64,000 nt of DNA from Ichthyophis bannanicus. Lineage: Eukaryota > Chordata > Amphibia > Gymnophiona > Ichthyophiidae. Both the position numbers and the translations under genes were made by a program. The notes below the pieces were generated by a model. It made no database searches, was not told the DNA's origin, and was given only the letters and a program-made list of their open reading frames with translations. The stretch is taken from assembly GCA_033557465.1 (NCBI GenBank), contig CM066033.1:1240201523-1240265522 (forward strand), read 5' to 3'. Below are positions 21,351 through 33,255 of this stretch, one piece after another (the first letter of the stretch is position 1; the number at the start of each line of letters is the position of its first letter).

Positions 21351-22460
21351 ACCCATTTCTACAGAGATATTTAATGTTTCACTTACCTGGGGGCTTTCAC
21401 TTACCTGGAGGTTTTCGGCACCCATCCCCAATGAATCTAGTTTAAAGCCCTCTTTGGTAGTTTAGCCAGTCTGCTACTGAAGACATTTTGACCCTTCTTG
21501 GACATATGGATACCATCTCTGCTCTACAGCCCTTGGGTCATTATCCCATGGTCCAGTAAACCAAAATGCTCTTGATGTCACCAACCAAGCAGTCATGCAT
21601 TCATCCCCAGGGTGCAAGCTTCTATGCCTTGGTCTTTACTCTCAACAGGAAGGATTGAAGAAAACACCACCTGCACACCTGTCTGCTTCACCATCTGTTC
21701 CAGAGCCATAAAGTCACTTTTGATATGCTCAGAGGGATAGCGAGCAGTATTATTTGTGCCGACATGGATGAACAACATTGGGTAATAGTCAGTAGGCTTG
21801 ATGAGTCTTGACAAACTCTCTGTAACATCTCGGATGTTGGCATCTGGCAGACAGCAGACCTCTCTGGACATCAAGTATGGTCTGCAGATGGATGCCTCAG
21901 TACCCCTCAGAAGAGAGTCACCAACCACTACTACCCGTCGCTTTCTCATGATGGCTGATTCTGCGACTGGGGTGCTCAAGCTGTGATTCCTCCCTTTCCT
22001 GGGATGCATTCCACTTCCAAGGCTGCATGTTGTTTCTTCCACTTCCAAGGCTGCATGTTGTTTCTTCAATTCAAGGGCTGGAGCAGTTAGATTGATGATT
22101 CTGCAGGCCCTAGTGGCTCATGTCCAACTTTCATCATTTTGTAAGCTCCCATCTTTAATTCTGCTGGAGATTTTGGATGTTTCAAGAAGCATTTCATCAA
22201 TGTACTTCTCATTGTCTTGAATACTCCTCATCCTCATCACCTCTTCTCTGAACACCTCCACTTGTTTTCTGAGAGCTTCAGCATGCAGACATCCTGCACA
22301 TGGAACCAGAGCTTCAACTGGCATTGGGATCTCTGGACAGAGGCAGAAGCTGTAATGGGAGAAACAGCTTTGGCAATATGATTTTCCCAGCAATTGTTCA
22401 GTTGGAGGAGCTTTGGTACCTGTTGAAGTAAAAGAGAGAGACCTACCAAAGTCCCTGCCT
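21351..22460 (-). pseudogene. CR1 ORF1 (zinc-finger and SGNH esterase protein)
   Basis: CR1 ORF1 is an RNA-binding protein with an esterase domain. N-terminal part at 22,393-22,118: Cys-rich (CQSCFSHYSFCLCPEI, then CAGC) and a heptad-like segment (LRKQVEVFREEVMRM). After one stop (about 22,118) the same frame continues at 22,069-21,593 with the SGNH hydrolase: catalytic Ser in VVVVGDSLLRGTE and oxyanion block HVGTNN. A short tandem duplication (22,016-22,066) lies between the parts. Downstream, towards ORF2, an L1 interrupts the element at 21,336. Confidence 0.82.
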
Positions 22461-23376
22461 GTTTCTCAGCTGTCCTCTAAGAGAAAAATAGTTTAACTTC
22501 CTTTAAGTATGCTCTAACAGGACTGTTCTAAGTCCCTGTGTGTAGCTAATTGGGGAGGTGCCCTATAAAGCAAGAATGTTCACATTGGGTGGGTGGGAAC
22601 TGGGGTGGGTAGGGAAGGACCTAACACCTGATGAGGTCAGTGGCTTCAAAGAGCTAGCAAGCTGGAACAAAAAAAACAATGAACTTTAATTGACAGAGCT
22701 TTGCACAATACCACAAAAAATCCCCTTTTGCAGTATAGGAAATAAAGTAATTAGCTTTTACAAATGAAAATCAAAACCCCTTCAAGAGCTTTCAGGCAGA
22801 GAGATTGTAGTTAAAAGTGACACAGTATTACCTTGCTTGCAACCAAGTCCCTAAAAGGATCCTAACTTTAGGTTCAAAACATTTATTAACTTTCCATTAA
22901 ATGCAAACAACAACAAAATAAATAGTGAGTGCAGCATTATACAATTATGTGCACACATCAGAGAGGTATATAGCTGTGAGGAACTAAACACTGACATTCC
23001 TGCAGAATTCATGCACTAGGAGAGTGCACAGACAGAAAAATTCAGTTAGTTTTTTTCATTAATTTTTCTTGATTTTGGGGTGTTTTTTGTTTAGTTTCAC
23101 ATAGTGATTTTAATTAGAAATATTTAGTATATGCTAAATTGATTTAAGGTGCACTGATCAAATTATGGTGCACTATTGATGGGGCGATAAATCAATTTAG
23201 TATACACAAAACTTTTTTAAAGGGCACTAGTGAACCAAATGCACACTAACGAATACACACACACCTATCATGCACTGGTCTCCAAACTCTTCTATGAAAA
23301 AGCTGCAGGGAACATTGCTTGCTGGACTTTGATGTATTATGGACTAGACTCCACCACCCCTGAGAACTATTAAAGA
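22461..23376. other. CR1 5' UTR, then unassigned sequence
   Basis: 22,461 to about 22,670 is likely CR1 5' untranslated region, judged only by position. The remaining 700 bp is AT-rich and holds nothing I recognise. Confidence 0.4.
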
Positions 23377-23459
23377 CATCATCTTGGGAATCCAAGATTG
23401 CAATAGTGAGGATTTGAGCTTTGGAGCTGGTGTTTCAATGGGGTGCAAATGGAAGGTGC

Positions 23460-24720
23460 AGGGTGGTATGCAGCCCTCACTACCATCCTCAGGCTTACTG
23501 TCTGTTTCTGCTGGTCCATTGGATCGTTTTCTTGCCCAATCTCCTCAGTTGCCAGCAGTTGCAGGGGAGGTATTGTCGGTTACAGTTGTTCCAGTGCCGG
23601 AGATCCCAGCTTCTGTTTCGGATGTTTCAGCTCTCTCCTCTGATTTGCGGCCAGTCTTGAAGCAGGTGTGCCTCCAACAATCCCCTGAAGCCTTCGTGCA
23701 GGTGCAGTCTCAGGGAGGATCTGTGCTGAGTGTGGCAAGAGGGCTGGGCCTGAGGATAGGAGCAGTGGGTCTCCCTTCTCCGGAACAGCTAATGCATGCT
23801 GATATTTGAGTACCGCCAGATGGAGACCAAACAACAGTTGAGGCTGCGTCTTTGAGGGGGGCCACTATACCCGCTGGAATGGAGGCACCAACAGCACAGT
23901 CGGGAGATCTTGGCATCTTTACATTTGTGTGACCAGATAACTTTACTTTGGAGGATATTTGGAAAGCTATCGTTTCACTTGGGCAGGTTCTGCTTCCTCA
24001 AGTTTCATCATTAGTGGTGCGAGTGTCTGCACCTGAAACAGAATCCAGCAGGTGGCTGCTTCGGTGGATTCAGTTAAAGCTGAGGTCAGTGAATTTTGTG
24101 ATGACATGGCTTCTATGTATAATCAAGCAGTTTTATTTGTTAAGAATTTTGAGGTGGTTGAAAAGAAGCTGGAACTTTTGGAAAATGCTCACCGGGCGTG
24201 TAACCTTCGGTTGATTGACTTTCCTAAACTGTCTACTATTTCTGGAAAAGATATGTTTGTGGAATATTTAGTGGACATATTGGCAGTGCCTTGAGAATCT
24301 CTTCCACCTTTGGTTAAGGTTTTCTATCTTCCACCTGAAAAAAAACAATCTTCTTCTCCAGTTTCTCATGTGAATGTCATGAATTTGAATGACATTCTTG
24401 AGTCCTCCCGAGAGGAGCAAGTGGTCTTGGCTACTATGATTGTAACTTTTGCACTTCTTTTCGATAGAGAGTGCTTTTAAAACTCTTTTTCCATAAGAGG
24501 CATATGTTATTTTGGGGTCAGGGGGTGTATATCCTGATTTGGCTAGGCAGGGTGACCCAGTGCCTCCGTAAATAGTTTCTCTTGATGCAGCCTGGGGTGT
24601 TACAGTTAGGTGGGCTCTTTTTCTTAAAGCATCCTTGTAAATGTCTGGTGAAATACCAGTCTGTCTCTTATACATTTTATGAGCCCTCCCAGCTGCATGC
24701 ATTCATTAATGCAAGGAGAT
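23460..24720 (+). pseudogene. L1-type ORF1, decayed
   Basis: Homologue of the minus-strand ORF1 at 19,474. The clearest match is 24,052-24,294: a coiled-coil-like stretch (VEKKLELLENAHRACNLR), then LIDFPKL and FVEYLVDIL, lined up with CNLRFLNFP and DKYLQEVL. A stop after ILAVP and several later stops and shifts break the C-terminal half (24,295-24,720). The N-terminal part (23,460-23,810) is low-complexity, Pro/Ser/Val-rich. Confidence 0.7.
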
Positions 24721-24842
24721 TGGAAGCCTCCATTGGCTCCATCTAAGATGATTCGCAAAATTGATTTAATTTATTTTTTGGTTATTGTATTTTTCTTGTT
24801 AGGGTTTTCCCCTTGTTTTATGGGCTAGAATGAGCTGACATT

Positions 24843-27621
24843 CATGGGAGAGGCTGACTTGGATTTAGTGGCAGTTACAGAAACATGGTACACAGAAAAC
24901 CATGACTGGGATGTAACTATACCAGGCTATACTTTATTCAGAAAGGACAGGGCAGGAAGAAGGGGAGGAGGAGTGGCACTTTATGTAAAAAATAATATTA
25001 AAACTTTGGAATTACAGAGTTTCAAAGAGAGAGAGGAGGTACTGTGGGTTAAACTAAAAAGAGGGAAAGAGAAATCTATTTGCATTGGCATGATATACAG
25101 ATCTCCCTCACAAGAGGAAGAGGTGGACAGAGAGTTAATTGAAGACATATGCCGTTTTGCTAGGAAAGGAGAAGTGCTACTGACAGGGGATTTCAATATG
25201 CCAGATGTCGATTGGCACATTCCTGCTGCAGTATCATCTAGAAGTAAGGAGATCATGGATTCTATGCAGGGAGAACTATTCAGGCAACTGGTAACAGACC
25301 CCACACGTGAAGGGGCCATAATAGACTTGGTGCTTACCAATGGGTAAAGTGTCTGATTTTATAGTGGGAGATCATTTTGAATCCAGTGATCACCAGATGG
25401 TGTGGTTCAGTATTAGGACTAGGGCTATTAGAATCCATTCAAAAGCAATGGTCTTAGACTTTAGGAAAACTAACTTTGCCAAGATGGGCCAATACCTCAG
25501 GGAGTCGTTATTGAGATAGGAACAGCTGGAGGATGTAGAATAACAGTGGGCAAAACTGAAAGGGGATATTTTAAGGGCAACCAACCTTTTTGTTAAAATA
25601 GTTAATAAAGGTAAAAGGAAAAGGAGACCGCTATGACTTTCAAAAGAAGTAGCTGAAAAGGTGAAAAAAAAGAGGGAGGCCTTCATGAAATACAAGAGAT
25701 CACATACAGAGGAAGACAGGCATCTATATTTGGAAAAACTTAGAGAAGCTAGCAAAGTAGTCAGGAAAGCAAAGATTCAAAAAGAGGAGGAAATAGCCAA
25801 TGCAATAAAATGGGGGGATAAGACATTTTTCAGATATGTTAGTGAGAAGAGGAAGGGCAAAAGTGGTATTCTCAGACTGAAGGATGAAGGGGAGGACTAT
25901 GTCAAAGCTGTTGAGGATGAAGTCGAATTGCTAAACAAATATTTCTGTTCTGTGTTCACAGATGAAGAACCAGGAACAGGACCTCAGAAAACACCCACAA
26001 ACAGGAACAGAAGCGAGGGGCATCTTGAACAATTTTCAGAAGACTGTGTTTGTGAGAAACCAGCTAAACTTAAAGTAGACAAAGGGATGGGACCGGATGG
26101 GATACATCCTAGAATACTGACGGAATTTGGGGACGTTCTAGCAGCTCCACTGGCTGACCTTTTCAATGCCTCGTTGGAGTCGGGAGTGGTGCCAAAGGAC
26201 TGGAGAGAGGCTCATGTGGTGCCTTTACAAAAAACGGAAGTAAGGATGTGGTTGAAAACTACAGGCCGGTTAGTTTAACTTCGGTGGTGAGTAAATTATT
26301 GGAAACGCTGCTGAAAGAGAAAATAGTGAGGTTTCTGGAGTCCAGCAGATTACAGGATCCGAGGCAGCATGGATTCACCAGAGGCAGGTCTTGTCAGACA
26401 AATCTGATTAATTTCTTTGACTGGGTGACCAGGGAGTTGTACCGAGGGAGAGCCCTAGATGTGGTGTATATAGATTTCAGTAAAGCCTTTGACACTGTTC
26501 CTCACAGGTGACTTATAAACAAATTGAGCACCTTAGGGATGGACCCTAAAGTTGCTGCTTAGGTTAGAAATTGGTTGAGTGGGAGGCGACAAAGGATGCA
26601 GGTAAATGGGGCTCACTCTGAGGAGATGGAAGTTACCAGTGGTGTGCCCCAGGGATCTGTTCTTGGTCCTATTCTTTTTAACATCTTTGCTAGTGATATA
26701 GCAGAAGGGCTGTTGGGTAAGGTTTGCCTGTTTGCAGATGATACCAAAATCTGCAATAGAGTGGACACCCAGGAAGATGTAAATAACATGAGGTGGGATC
26801 TAGCTAAGCTTGAAGAATGGTCTAGAATTTGGCAGCTGGGATTTAATGTTAAAAAATGCAAGGTCATGCATTTGGGCTGCAGCAATCCAAGGGAATGATA
26901 TAGTATAGTGGGTGAAGTACTTTTGTCCAATAAAGAAGTGTGAGACCTAGGCGTGGTTGTGTCTGATGATCTTAAAGTAGCTAAACAGGTAGAAAAGGCG
27001 ACAGCAAAAGCTAGAAGGATGTTTGGGTGCATATGGAGAGGAATGGCTAGCAGAAAAAAGGAGGTGATAGTGCCTCTGTATAAGTCTTTGGTGCGACCTC
27101 ATCTGGAGTATTGTGTGCAATTCTGGAGACCGCACCTTCAAAAGGATATAAACAGGATGGAGTCAGTACAGAGAGTGGCTACTAAAATGGTTAGTGGTCT
27201 TCATTATAAAGCATATGAGGACACACTTAAGGATCTTAATATGTACACCTTAGAGGAAAGGCTGGATAGAGGTGATATGACTGAGACATTTAAATACCTC
27301 CATGGCATAAATGCACAGAGGGAGAGCCTCTTTCGATTGAAAGCAAATTCTGCTACAAGGGGACATTGGATGAGGGTGAAAGGGGATAGATTCAGGAGTG
27401 ATATGCGGAAATATTTCTTTTCGGAAAGAGTGGTGGATCCATGGAAAAGTCTCCCAGTGGAGGTGGTAGAGATGAGGACAGTATCTGAATTCAAAAAAGC
27501 ATGGGACAAGCACAGTGGATCTCTAAAGGAAAAAAGGGGAAAGTTGTAGTTGTTGATATGGAAGGACAGACTAGATAGGCCATGTGGTCTTTTTCTGTCG
27601 TCATTTTTCTATGTTTCTATG
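24843..27621 (+). mobile_element. CR1-type LINE, 5'-truncated
   Basis: Plus-strand copy of the same CR1 family as 10,795-22,670, truncated inside the endonuclease and ending in the family 3' terminus (GTGGTCTTTTTCTGTCG, then TTCTATG repeats at 27,605-27,621). Inserted in the 3' UTR of the ORF1-only L1. No convincing target duplication, as is usual for CR1. Confidence 0.85.
24844..27549 (+). pseudogene. CR1 ORF2 (endonuclease-reverse transcriptase), frameshifted
   Basis: Endonuclease 24,844-25,390: VTETW (catalytic Glu), TGDFNMPDVDW (Asp), SSDHQMV (His). RT 25,900-26,900: GPDGIHPRIL, YRPVSLTSVVSK, DFSKAFDTVPHR, SGVPQGSVLGPILFNIF and the active-site box LFADDTK (26,738), which is intact here although lost in the minus copy. 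C-terminal domain 26,953-27,549 with VRPHLEYCVQFW, ESVQRVATKMV and SLPVEVVEM. At least four frame changes or stops (near 25,347, 26,260, 26,512 and 26,899) disable it. Confidence 0.87.
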
Positions 27622-27839
27622 TTATGTTTTGGTGTATTTAATTCCTTGCTGTTTGTTTCTGATGAAAGCTCTTTTTCTATACACAATTGTTTTTGTTGAC
27701 TTTCTTGGATTATTGAAAAATTCAATAAAGATAAATTACAAAAAAACCCCCATCATCTTTCTAATTTAAGTGAATAGTTTTCAATGTTGGTGTTATTAGG
27801 ATACGAAACACCTCTATAACATCAGCAAAATTTGTCCCT

Positions 27840-29110
27840 TCCTTTCTACTCATACTACTAAGACTCTTATCCACTCACTAGTCACCTCCTGCCTTGACTA
27901 TTAAAACTTGCTCCTCACTAGTTTCCCTCTGAATCATCTCTCCCCTTCAATCTATTCAAAATTCAGCTACACAGCTTATCTTCCGTCAGTGTCGTTATGT
28001 TCATATAAGCCTTCTCATCAAGTTGCTTCACTGGCTCCCTATCTGTCTCACCTCCTACTTACTTACAAGTGCATTCATTCTGTGGCTCCTCACTACCTTT
28101 CCTCTCGTATCTTACTTTATACCTTTCCTCAGGAACTGGCAGATCCCTTTTATCTGTAGTCTTCTCTGCCACTGCCAACTCCAGACTTTATTCATTTCAT
28201 CTCACTGTTCCATATGCCTAAAACAAACTACCTGAGCTGTGAGTCAGGCCCCTTCTCTAGCCCTATTCAAATCCAAGCTAAAAACCCACCTCTTTAGATC
28301 TTGATGCTCCTCACTCACTTGTTCACTAGTTATATGTACTGCACCTTACCATACCCTAGTCCCCAGTTTCACTATGGGAGTCATTCTGAACAGCAAATAG
28401 CGAGGATGTACATCCTGTTTGGATGCACATTCCCCTCTATTCACTGTGAGCGTATTCTGCCGCAATAGCTCCCCGCATGCACAGGGAGTTCCAGAGGGGG
28501 GCAAGACAGGGCGGCGATAGGGTGGAGAGTGGGTGAAGTGGGGGTGGGCTGCACAACCTGGACATACAGGGCCTATTCAGGTCATGGCCCTGTATGTCTG
28601 ATGCTTGCAAGATGGACATGTGACTTATAAGTCCCATGTGCAGCAGAGATCGGGGCAGGCAAACCCCCAGAAGCCCCAGGGCAGCCAAAGATAAGGCCCT
28701 GCTGCCCAATCCTGGCCCTGGCAGCCCTGGCCGAGGGCTGGGTAACTGGAAAAGAAGAGCGGGACTGGTGTTGGGCTGATTGTTCTCCTGTTGAGCATCC
28801 CAGTGCCATGGCAATTGGATGCCACGGCACCGTCGCTCCAGCAGGAGCATAGGGAGGGCTGGATGGGCAAGTGATTGGATGTCTTCTGTAGCAGAATCAG
28901 GGCACATCTGGCCCATCTAAGTGCCTGATTCTGAACCCAGGTAAACTTTCAGGCCATCTATTTTTTGGATATCTGGACATGCCCCGATCAGAATCAGCCT
29001 CCACATATTTTGTCTTGAGTAGACTGCAAGCTCTGATGAGCAGGGACTGTCTTACATCTATATGTACAGTGCTGCATAAACCTTGTAGCGCTATAGAAAT
29101 GATTAGTAGT
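27840..29110 (+). mobile_element. L2-type LINE 3' end, interrupted by a MITE
   Basis: Plus-strand remnant of the ORF2 C-terminus: a CLDY motif near 27,893, LLHWLPI near 28,020 and further LPxxLR-like text in mixed frames to about 28,300. The 3' UTR resumes at 29,006 with GACTGCAAGCTCTGATGAGCAGG and ends with the L2-like CGCTATAGAAATGATTAGTAGTAG (29,087-29,110; quoted in part). A TA-flanked MITE occupies 28,376-29,005. Confidence 0.72.
28376..29005. mobile_element. TA(T)-flanked MITE in L2 3' UTR
   Basis: Both sides carry TAT (28,373-28,375 and 29,006-29,008). The left end GGGAGTCATTCTGA and right end TCAGAATCAGCCTCC are imperfect inverted repeats. Non-coding and GC-rich. Carries the GACATACAGGGC stem-loop at 28,561-28,598 also seen at 1,994. 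Removing it restores a continuous L2 3' UTR. Confidence 0.6.
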
Positions 29111-30089
29111 AGTGGTAGAAACAGTCATTTTATAAGGACATTATGTGGCTAATCTCATCACCTTCCACAAAGTTTACATGTATGAACATGCTTGAATTTG
29201 AGGCCTGTTTTATAAAGAGAATTATATGTATATTTTATTTTATAAAATAGGGGTGCAAGTGGTATGAAGATGCACCCAGACGAAGTGGGAGCACTTATAC
29301 CTGCTCTATGGCAGGTATAAAGGCCCACATCTAGATTTTTCAAGCTTGCACATAAGTTATAGTATTTTATAACTTACATGTGTAGATTTGCACTCCACCT
29401 ATGCTCCATCAGAAATCTGCCCTCGTGCATGTTCACACTGAAATTATGCATGATTCGACTTATGTGTATGCTTATAGGATAGCGACCACCTAAACTCGAC
29501 ATGTAAGTGCCCATTCATAAACATAAGTCCTTGAAAATAGGTGACTTGACCGTGTAAATGTCACATATCTTTATATGACTCCTTATAAAATCAGCTCTAT
29601 ATGCATAATGTAGACTTTGAGACTGAAAATAACAAAATGATATTCAATTGATTCCTTGATATAGAGAATCTGTGTTGTCATTCCCTATGCTTGCTGCCAA
29701 CATGAGAAAATAGTTTTGCAAGAATAAACTGTATGTTCAAAACTACTCATATATAATAGGTATGTAGTTTAACCAGAGACCAATTTGCTTTCTGGTTGAA
29801 AAAAAAAATCCATTACCATTGCTGAAAAGAGATCACTGCTTTGGAGGCAGCACCATCTTTGTCTTGTGATGTCATTTACATTTTTCTTGTTATCTTGCAG
29901 TAATTTATAAAATCTTGAGGCTTAAAGACCTAAGCCATGAAATTGTTGTGAGGTTAGAACTATATTTTAGAACCTATTTTGGAGCTTAGAAATATCAAAG
30001 TAGCGTTTACAATGTTAGAATCACATATACGGAAAAGCCTGTGAGGCTAGGATAGTTTTCTCCCATCTCCATATTTGGAAGTTCTGAAA
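29111..30089. other. Intergenic, no feature recognised
   Basis: AT-rich, non-coding, no recognisable termini or motifs. Confidence 0.4.
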
Positions 30090-30330
30090 ATTATCATAAA
30101 AAGCATAAGACAATAAGAATTACTATACTTGGTCAGACCAAAGGTCCATCAAGCCCAGTATCCTACCGTATTTTCAACAGTAACCAATCCATATCACAAG
30201 TACCTGGCTTGATTCTATGCTACTTACCCTCTGGGATAAGCAGTAGCTTTCTCCAGGTCCACTTTAATAGCATTTTTTCTGGGAACTTATCAAAACCAAT
30301 TTTAAACCCAGCTACTATGATATCCTCTAA
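30090..30330. repeat. LINE 3' UTR-derived fragment
   Basis: TTGGTCAGACCAAAGGTCCATCAAGCCCAGTATCC (30,130-30,164; quoted only as positions and key words GGTCAGACCAAAGG, CAAGCCCAGTAT) is the hallmark of CR1-derived 3' UTR repeats of turtles and other tetrapods. No coding sequence attached. Confidence 0.6.
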
Positions 30331-31530
30331 ATTAAAGATGTTATTAGAGACCCATGAATGCCAGTAGAATTTTGATTTAATTCTCAGCTGTGGGTTGTAC
30401 CAGTGACATCTTATAGAATGTTGCAAATACAAGGATGGGTGCCAGATTGAGTTGAGGAGAGCATCTAAAAGTTGTGAAAGGAAGTGAGTTCAGGAGATTT
30501 AGTTTCTGAGTGACTTCAACTGACAGAAAATGAGCTAATGCTAGAAGTGTGAAGTATAGAAGGTGAGGTAAGGCAGCAGTTAAGATTCAGAATATAAGCA
30601 GAGATAGTTAAGTACCTATAAGCAATTTTGAAAGGTGATAAAAGGCTCAAACTGTTTATAAAGAGGCAGGGTGGGTAACAGGATAGACAGGAAGACTACT
30701 GAGGTACAGTAGGTGTTTGGGATTAGTTGTCCGATCCTGAAGTATGGGAGGAAGTTGATCCCTGAAGTATGGGAGGAGGTTGATAGAAGGAATGCTATTG
30801 CAGATTTTATGAAGAAATTAAGGAATCGTCAGTGTTTTGGGAAACTGATAGGAGGCAATGTGTTTGATGTGAAAGGTCCTGATTAGAAGCTATTGTGAGG
30901 CATCCAGCTACCTGTTTAAAATACCTGAGCAAGAGGTCTGCACTGGAGTAAACATAGACAAGCTGGAAGAGGTAGCCTCAGTGCCAGTGGAATTACAACC
31001 TGGATTAAAACTGTGCCAGAGGGTTATATGTTCACCGGGACTATATATTGACAAGGCACACAGGATGAAATATCCACACGATAGTTTAACACTGAGAGAT
31101 TAAAGTCAGAGCTATGTAGAAGGAGATAAGCCAAGAGTTGCAGTTAGCAATTGAGAAGGTGATGAGGAAAATATAGCACTTTAAAGCCCATAGGCTATGG
31201 CCTATGCCAAAGAGGGTCACAGCAACTAAGAGTATCACACTTTATTGCCTATTTAAAATTGTACCTTGAATTAAGTTGTACCAGGAGGCTGTGGTTTAGT
31301 TTTGAGAATTGCTAATTAGAAGCCCTCAGTGAAACATCCACCTAAGGTTGTAAATAAAGCATGTTAATAGTACACCAGTGTTTTGCCTTATCTATGAAAA
31401 TGAGAACATACTGAAGAGTTAGCAACTCAGAAAGCTGACTTGCAAGGATTAGCTTGTGACATTCCATAATGTGACAGAAAGTATGTCTTCTCATTTCATA
31501 TCTTACAAGCATTTCTTAGAGACCAAGCCA
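30331..31530. other. Intergenic, no feature recognised
   Basis: 1.2 kb of non-coding sequence. A short direct repeat (CCTGAAGTATGGGAGGA at about 30,736 and 30,761) is the only structure I see. Confidence 0.4.
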
Positions 31531-31830
31531 TAGGGTGACTGGAGGAGTAGCCTAGTGGTTAGAGCAACTGCCTAGTACCCAGAAGATCATGGGTTTGATT
31601 CCCACTGGTACACCTTGGGCAAGTCACTTTACCTTCCATTGTCTCAGAAGAAAAAGGCTGGCAACCTACTTCCACTGATACATTGCCAAGAAAACCCAGA
31701 GGTAGTCCTTAGGGATAACTGACAACTTAGCTCCTGACACCAGACATAGCTTGCTAAGAAATTGCTCAGTACATGCCCAGGTTGTCAAGTCATCTAGCTC
31801 ACTCTCATAAATAAATCCACCTGTATTAAG
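31531..31830 (+). mobile_element. tRNA-derived SINE
   Basis: RNA polymerase III promoter boxes in tRNA order: box A TAGCCTAGTGG (31,548-31,558) and box B GGTTTGATTCC (31,592-31,602). The body carries GGGCAAGTCACTTTACC, the 3' motif shared with L2-type LINEs that would supply the retrotransposition enzyme. Confidence 0.78.
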
Positions 31831-32440
31831 CAAAAAGCCTGATAATAATTTAAAAAATCAGGACAACCCATGTTTTAACAAAGAGAATACCCACATACTT
31901 TAATCCTCCATCACACCATGCAAATGACAAATGATCAAAATTGCCTGGAATCTGTACTTGTGAGCTGCATTGCACTATTGAAAACAGGACCCTGGGCTTG
32001 ACAGACCCTTGGTCTTAGCAAATATGGCATGCCCTTACGCCTTTTCAGTCTTAGTAATCGTATGACATGACAGATGGGCAAATTGATGGGCAAATTGATC
32101 CATAAATTACATTATAAGTAGAACAGCTGTTGTTGGAAGGCCATATACAGTACAATAAGACATTTTCAGCATAAACTGACCACTTGAACTTAGTGCTATC
32201 TTTGAATCCTAGTGATTGCAGGTCCCTGTCATGAAGCTAGTGCTAGTTTCTAAGCCCAGTACCAGCAACAGAGGAGAGAATAGACAACCTTATCTGGTAT
32301 TCCTGAAGGGCAAAACTGGAAGATGTATTAATTATAGAAAGCCTGCTATTTAGATGTAATCATATATCTATCATAATAAAATCATATTTGTTCATGACCA
32401 TTTTGTTCTATGCTGTGAGCAGAGGGCTTTATTTCCATAT
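31831..32440. other. Intergenic, no feature recognised
   Basis: About 600 bp, AT-rich, nothing recognised. Confidence 0.4.
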
Positions 32441-32442
32441 TT

Positions 32443-33255
32443 ATGCTGATAATAGGCTTTATTTACATTCCCAAGGACTGCAGGGCAGATACACGTTGTC
32501 GTGCAAAGCTTGGTAGGTTGGGTAATTGGTTAGGTAGGCTTCAGTTGAAATTGAAGGTTGCAAAAACCAAGTGCCTTTTTTTGGTAGAGGGGGGTGCTTC
32601 TGCTGTCATTCCCCCTGTCTTAACGTACATAGTAATATAGTATATGATGGCAGATAAAGACCAGTATGGTCTATCTAGTCTGCCCAGCAAGGCGGCAAGA
32701 GTAGGTGCACCTGCCACTCCGTGCAGGCTACCTCTCCCCATGCAGGTCACCCCTCCCTATGCCCATGTTCAACTGAACTACTTAATGGGCTTTATCAAAA
32801 TCTTGGTATTTGGTTGGACTCACAGCTCTCTCTTTTATGTTTTACATCAGCTTATTTAGGAAAATAACTTTGCTTTAGTGACCTAGGTCTTCATCTTCCT
32901 TCACATAAACTATTGTAATGCCATATTAGAGGGTCTTCCCCAGCAGGACATTCATCAGCTACAATTAGTGTAGAATACAGCTGCCAAATTGATCAGAGGG
33001 CTTCGAAGAATGGACCCAGTGATATTTGTTTTTAAGACCTTACACTGGCTGCTATTAGGTAGAAGATTTTGATGTTGCTTTTTCATCCTCTGCATAATAT
33101 GGCCTCACAATATATGTCTGCTGAAGTGGTTCCTTATGCTTCCAGTCATTGAAGTCTCAGTAAGGTGATCTGGTGACAATACCTAGTGTGAGGAATATTT
33201 GGAAGAATCCACCTTTCCAAGTGGGAGCTAAAGGCAGCTTTTAAACAAACAAAGA
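32443..33255 (+). pseudogene. L2-type LINE ORF2 fragment, interrupted
   Basis: Plus-strand RT C-terminal fragment. 32,520-32,600 encodes WLGRLQLKLKVAKTKCLF (thumb region). After a CR1 3'-end insertion it resumes near 32,780, with NYCNAILEGLP (32,908), LQLVQNTAAKLI (32,958) and FKTLHWLLL (33,030). Stops and frameshifts throughout. Confidence 0.72.
32618..32770 (-). mobile_element. CR1 3' end, heavily 5'-truncated
   Basis: ATGGCAGATAAAGACC and TCTATCTAGTCTGCCC are the same 3' UTR motif found at the 3' terminus of the CR1 at 10,795. Minus orientation, about 150 bp, inserted into the L2 fragment. Confidence 0.65.

Larger units (their letters stand above)
10795..22670 (-). mobile_element. CR1-type LINE, near full length, split by two insertions
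   Basis: One minus-strand element in three blocks: 10,795-13,374 (3' UTR, RT, most of endonuclease), 19,024-19,262 (start of endonuclease) and 21,337 to about 22,670 (ORF1 and 5' UTR). The blocks are contiguous once the Gypsy element (13,375-19,023) and the ORF1-only L1 (19,263-21,336) are removed. The endonuclease text continues from one block to the next and matches the plus-strand copy at 24,843. The 3' end carries the GGCAGAAAAAGACCACATGG motif shared by other CR1 tails here. The 5' limit is approximate. Confidence 0.88.
23386..27750 (+). mobile_element. Second ORF1-only L1-type element, carrying a CR1
   Basis: Plus-strand non-LTR element flanked by CATCATCTT (23,377-23,385 and 27,751-27,759). 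Own sequence: 23,386-24,842 (ORF1 region and start of 3' UTR) and 27,622-27,750 (end of 3' UTR with AATAAA near 27,725 and an A-run). A 5'-truncated CR1 occupies 24,843-27,621. Without the CR1 the element is about 1.6 kb, with ORF1 directly followed by 3' UTR and no ORF2, the same design as at 19,263. Confidence 0.72.

Noticed and set aside
20825..21431. Repeated Cys-rich frames (GLRDCCCVQRAA)
   Set aside because: They repeat with the 191-bp promoter monomer and have no independent conservation.
28437..28916. 159-codon minus-strand frame
   Set aside because: GC-rich MITE interior; no homology pattern and the element is bounded by TA and inverted repeats.
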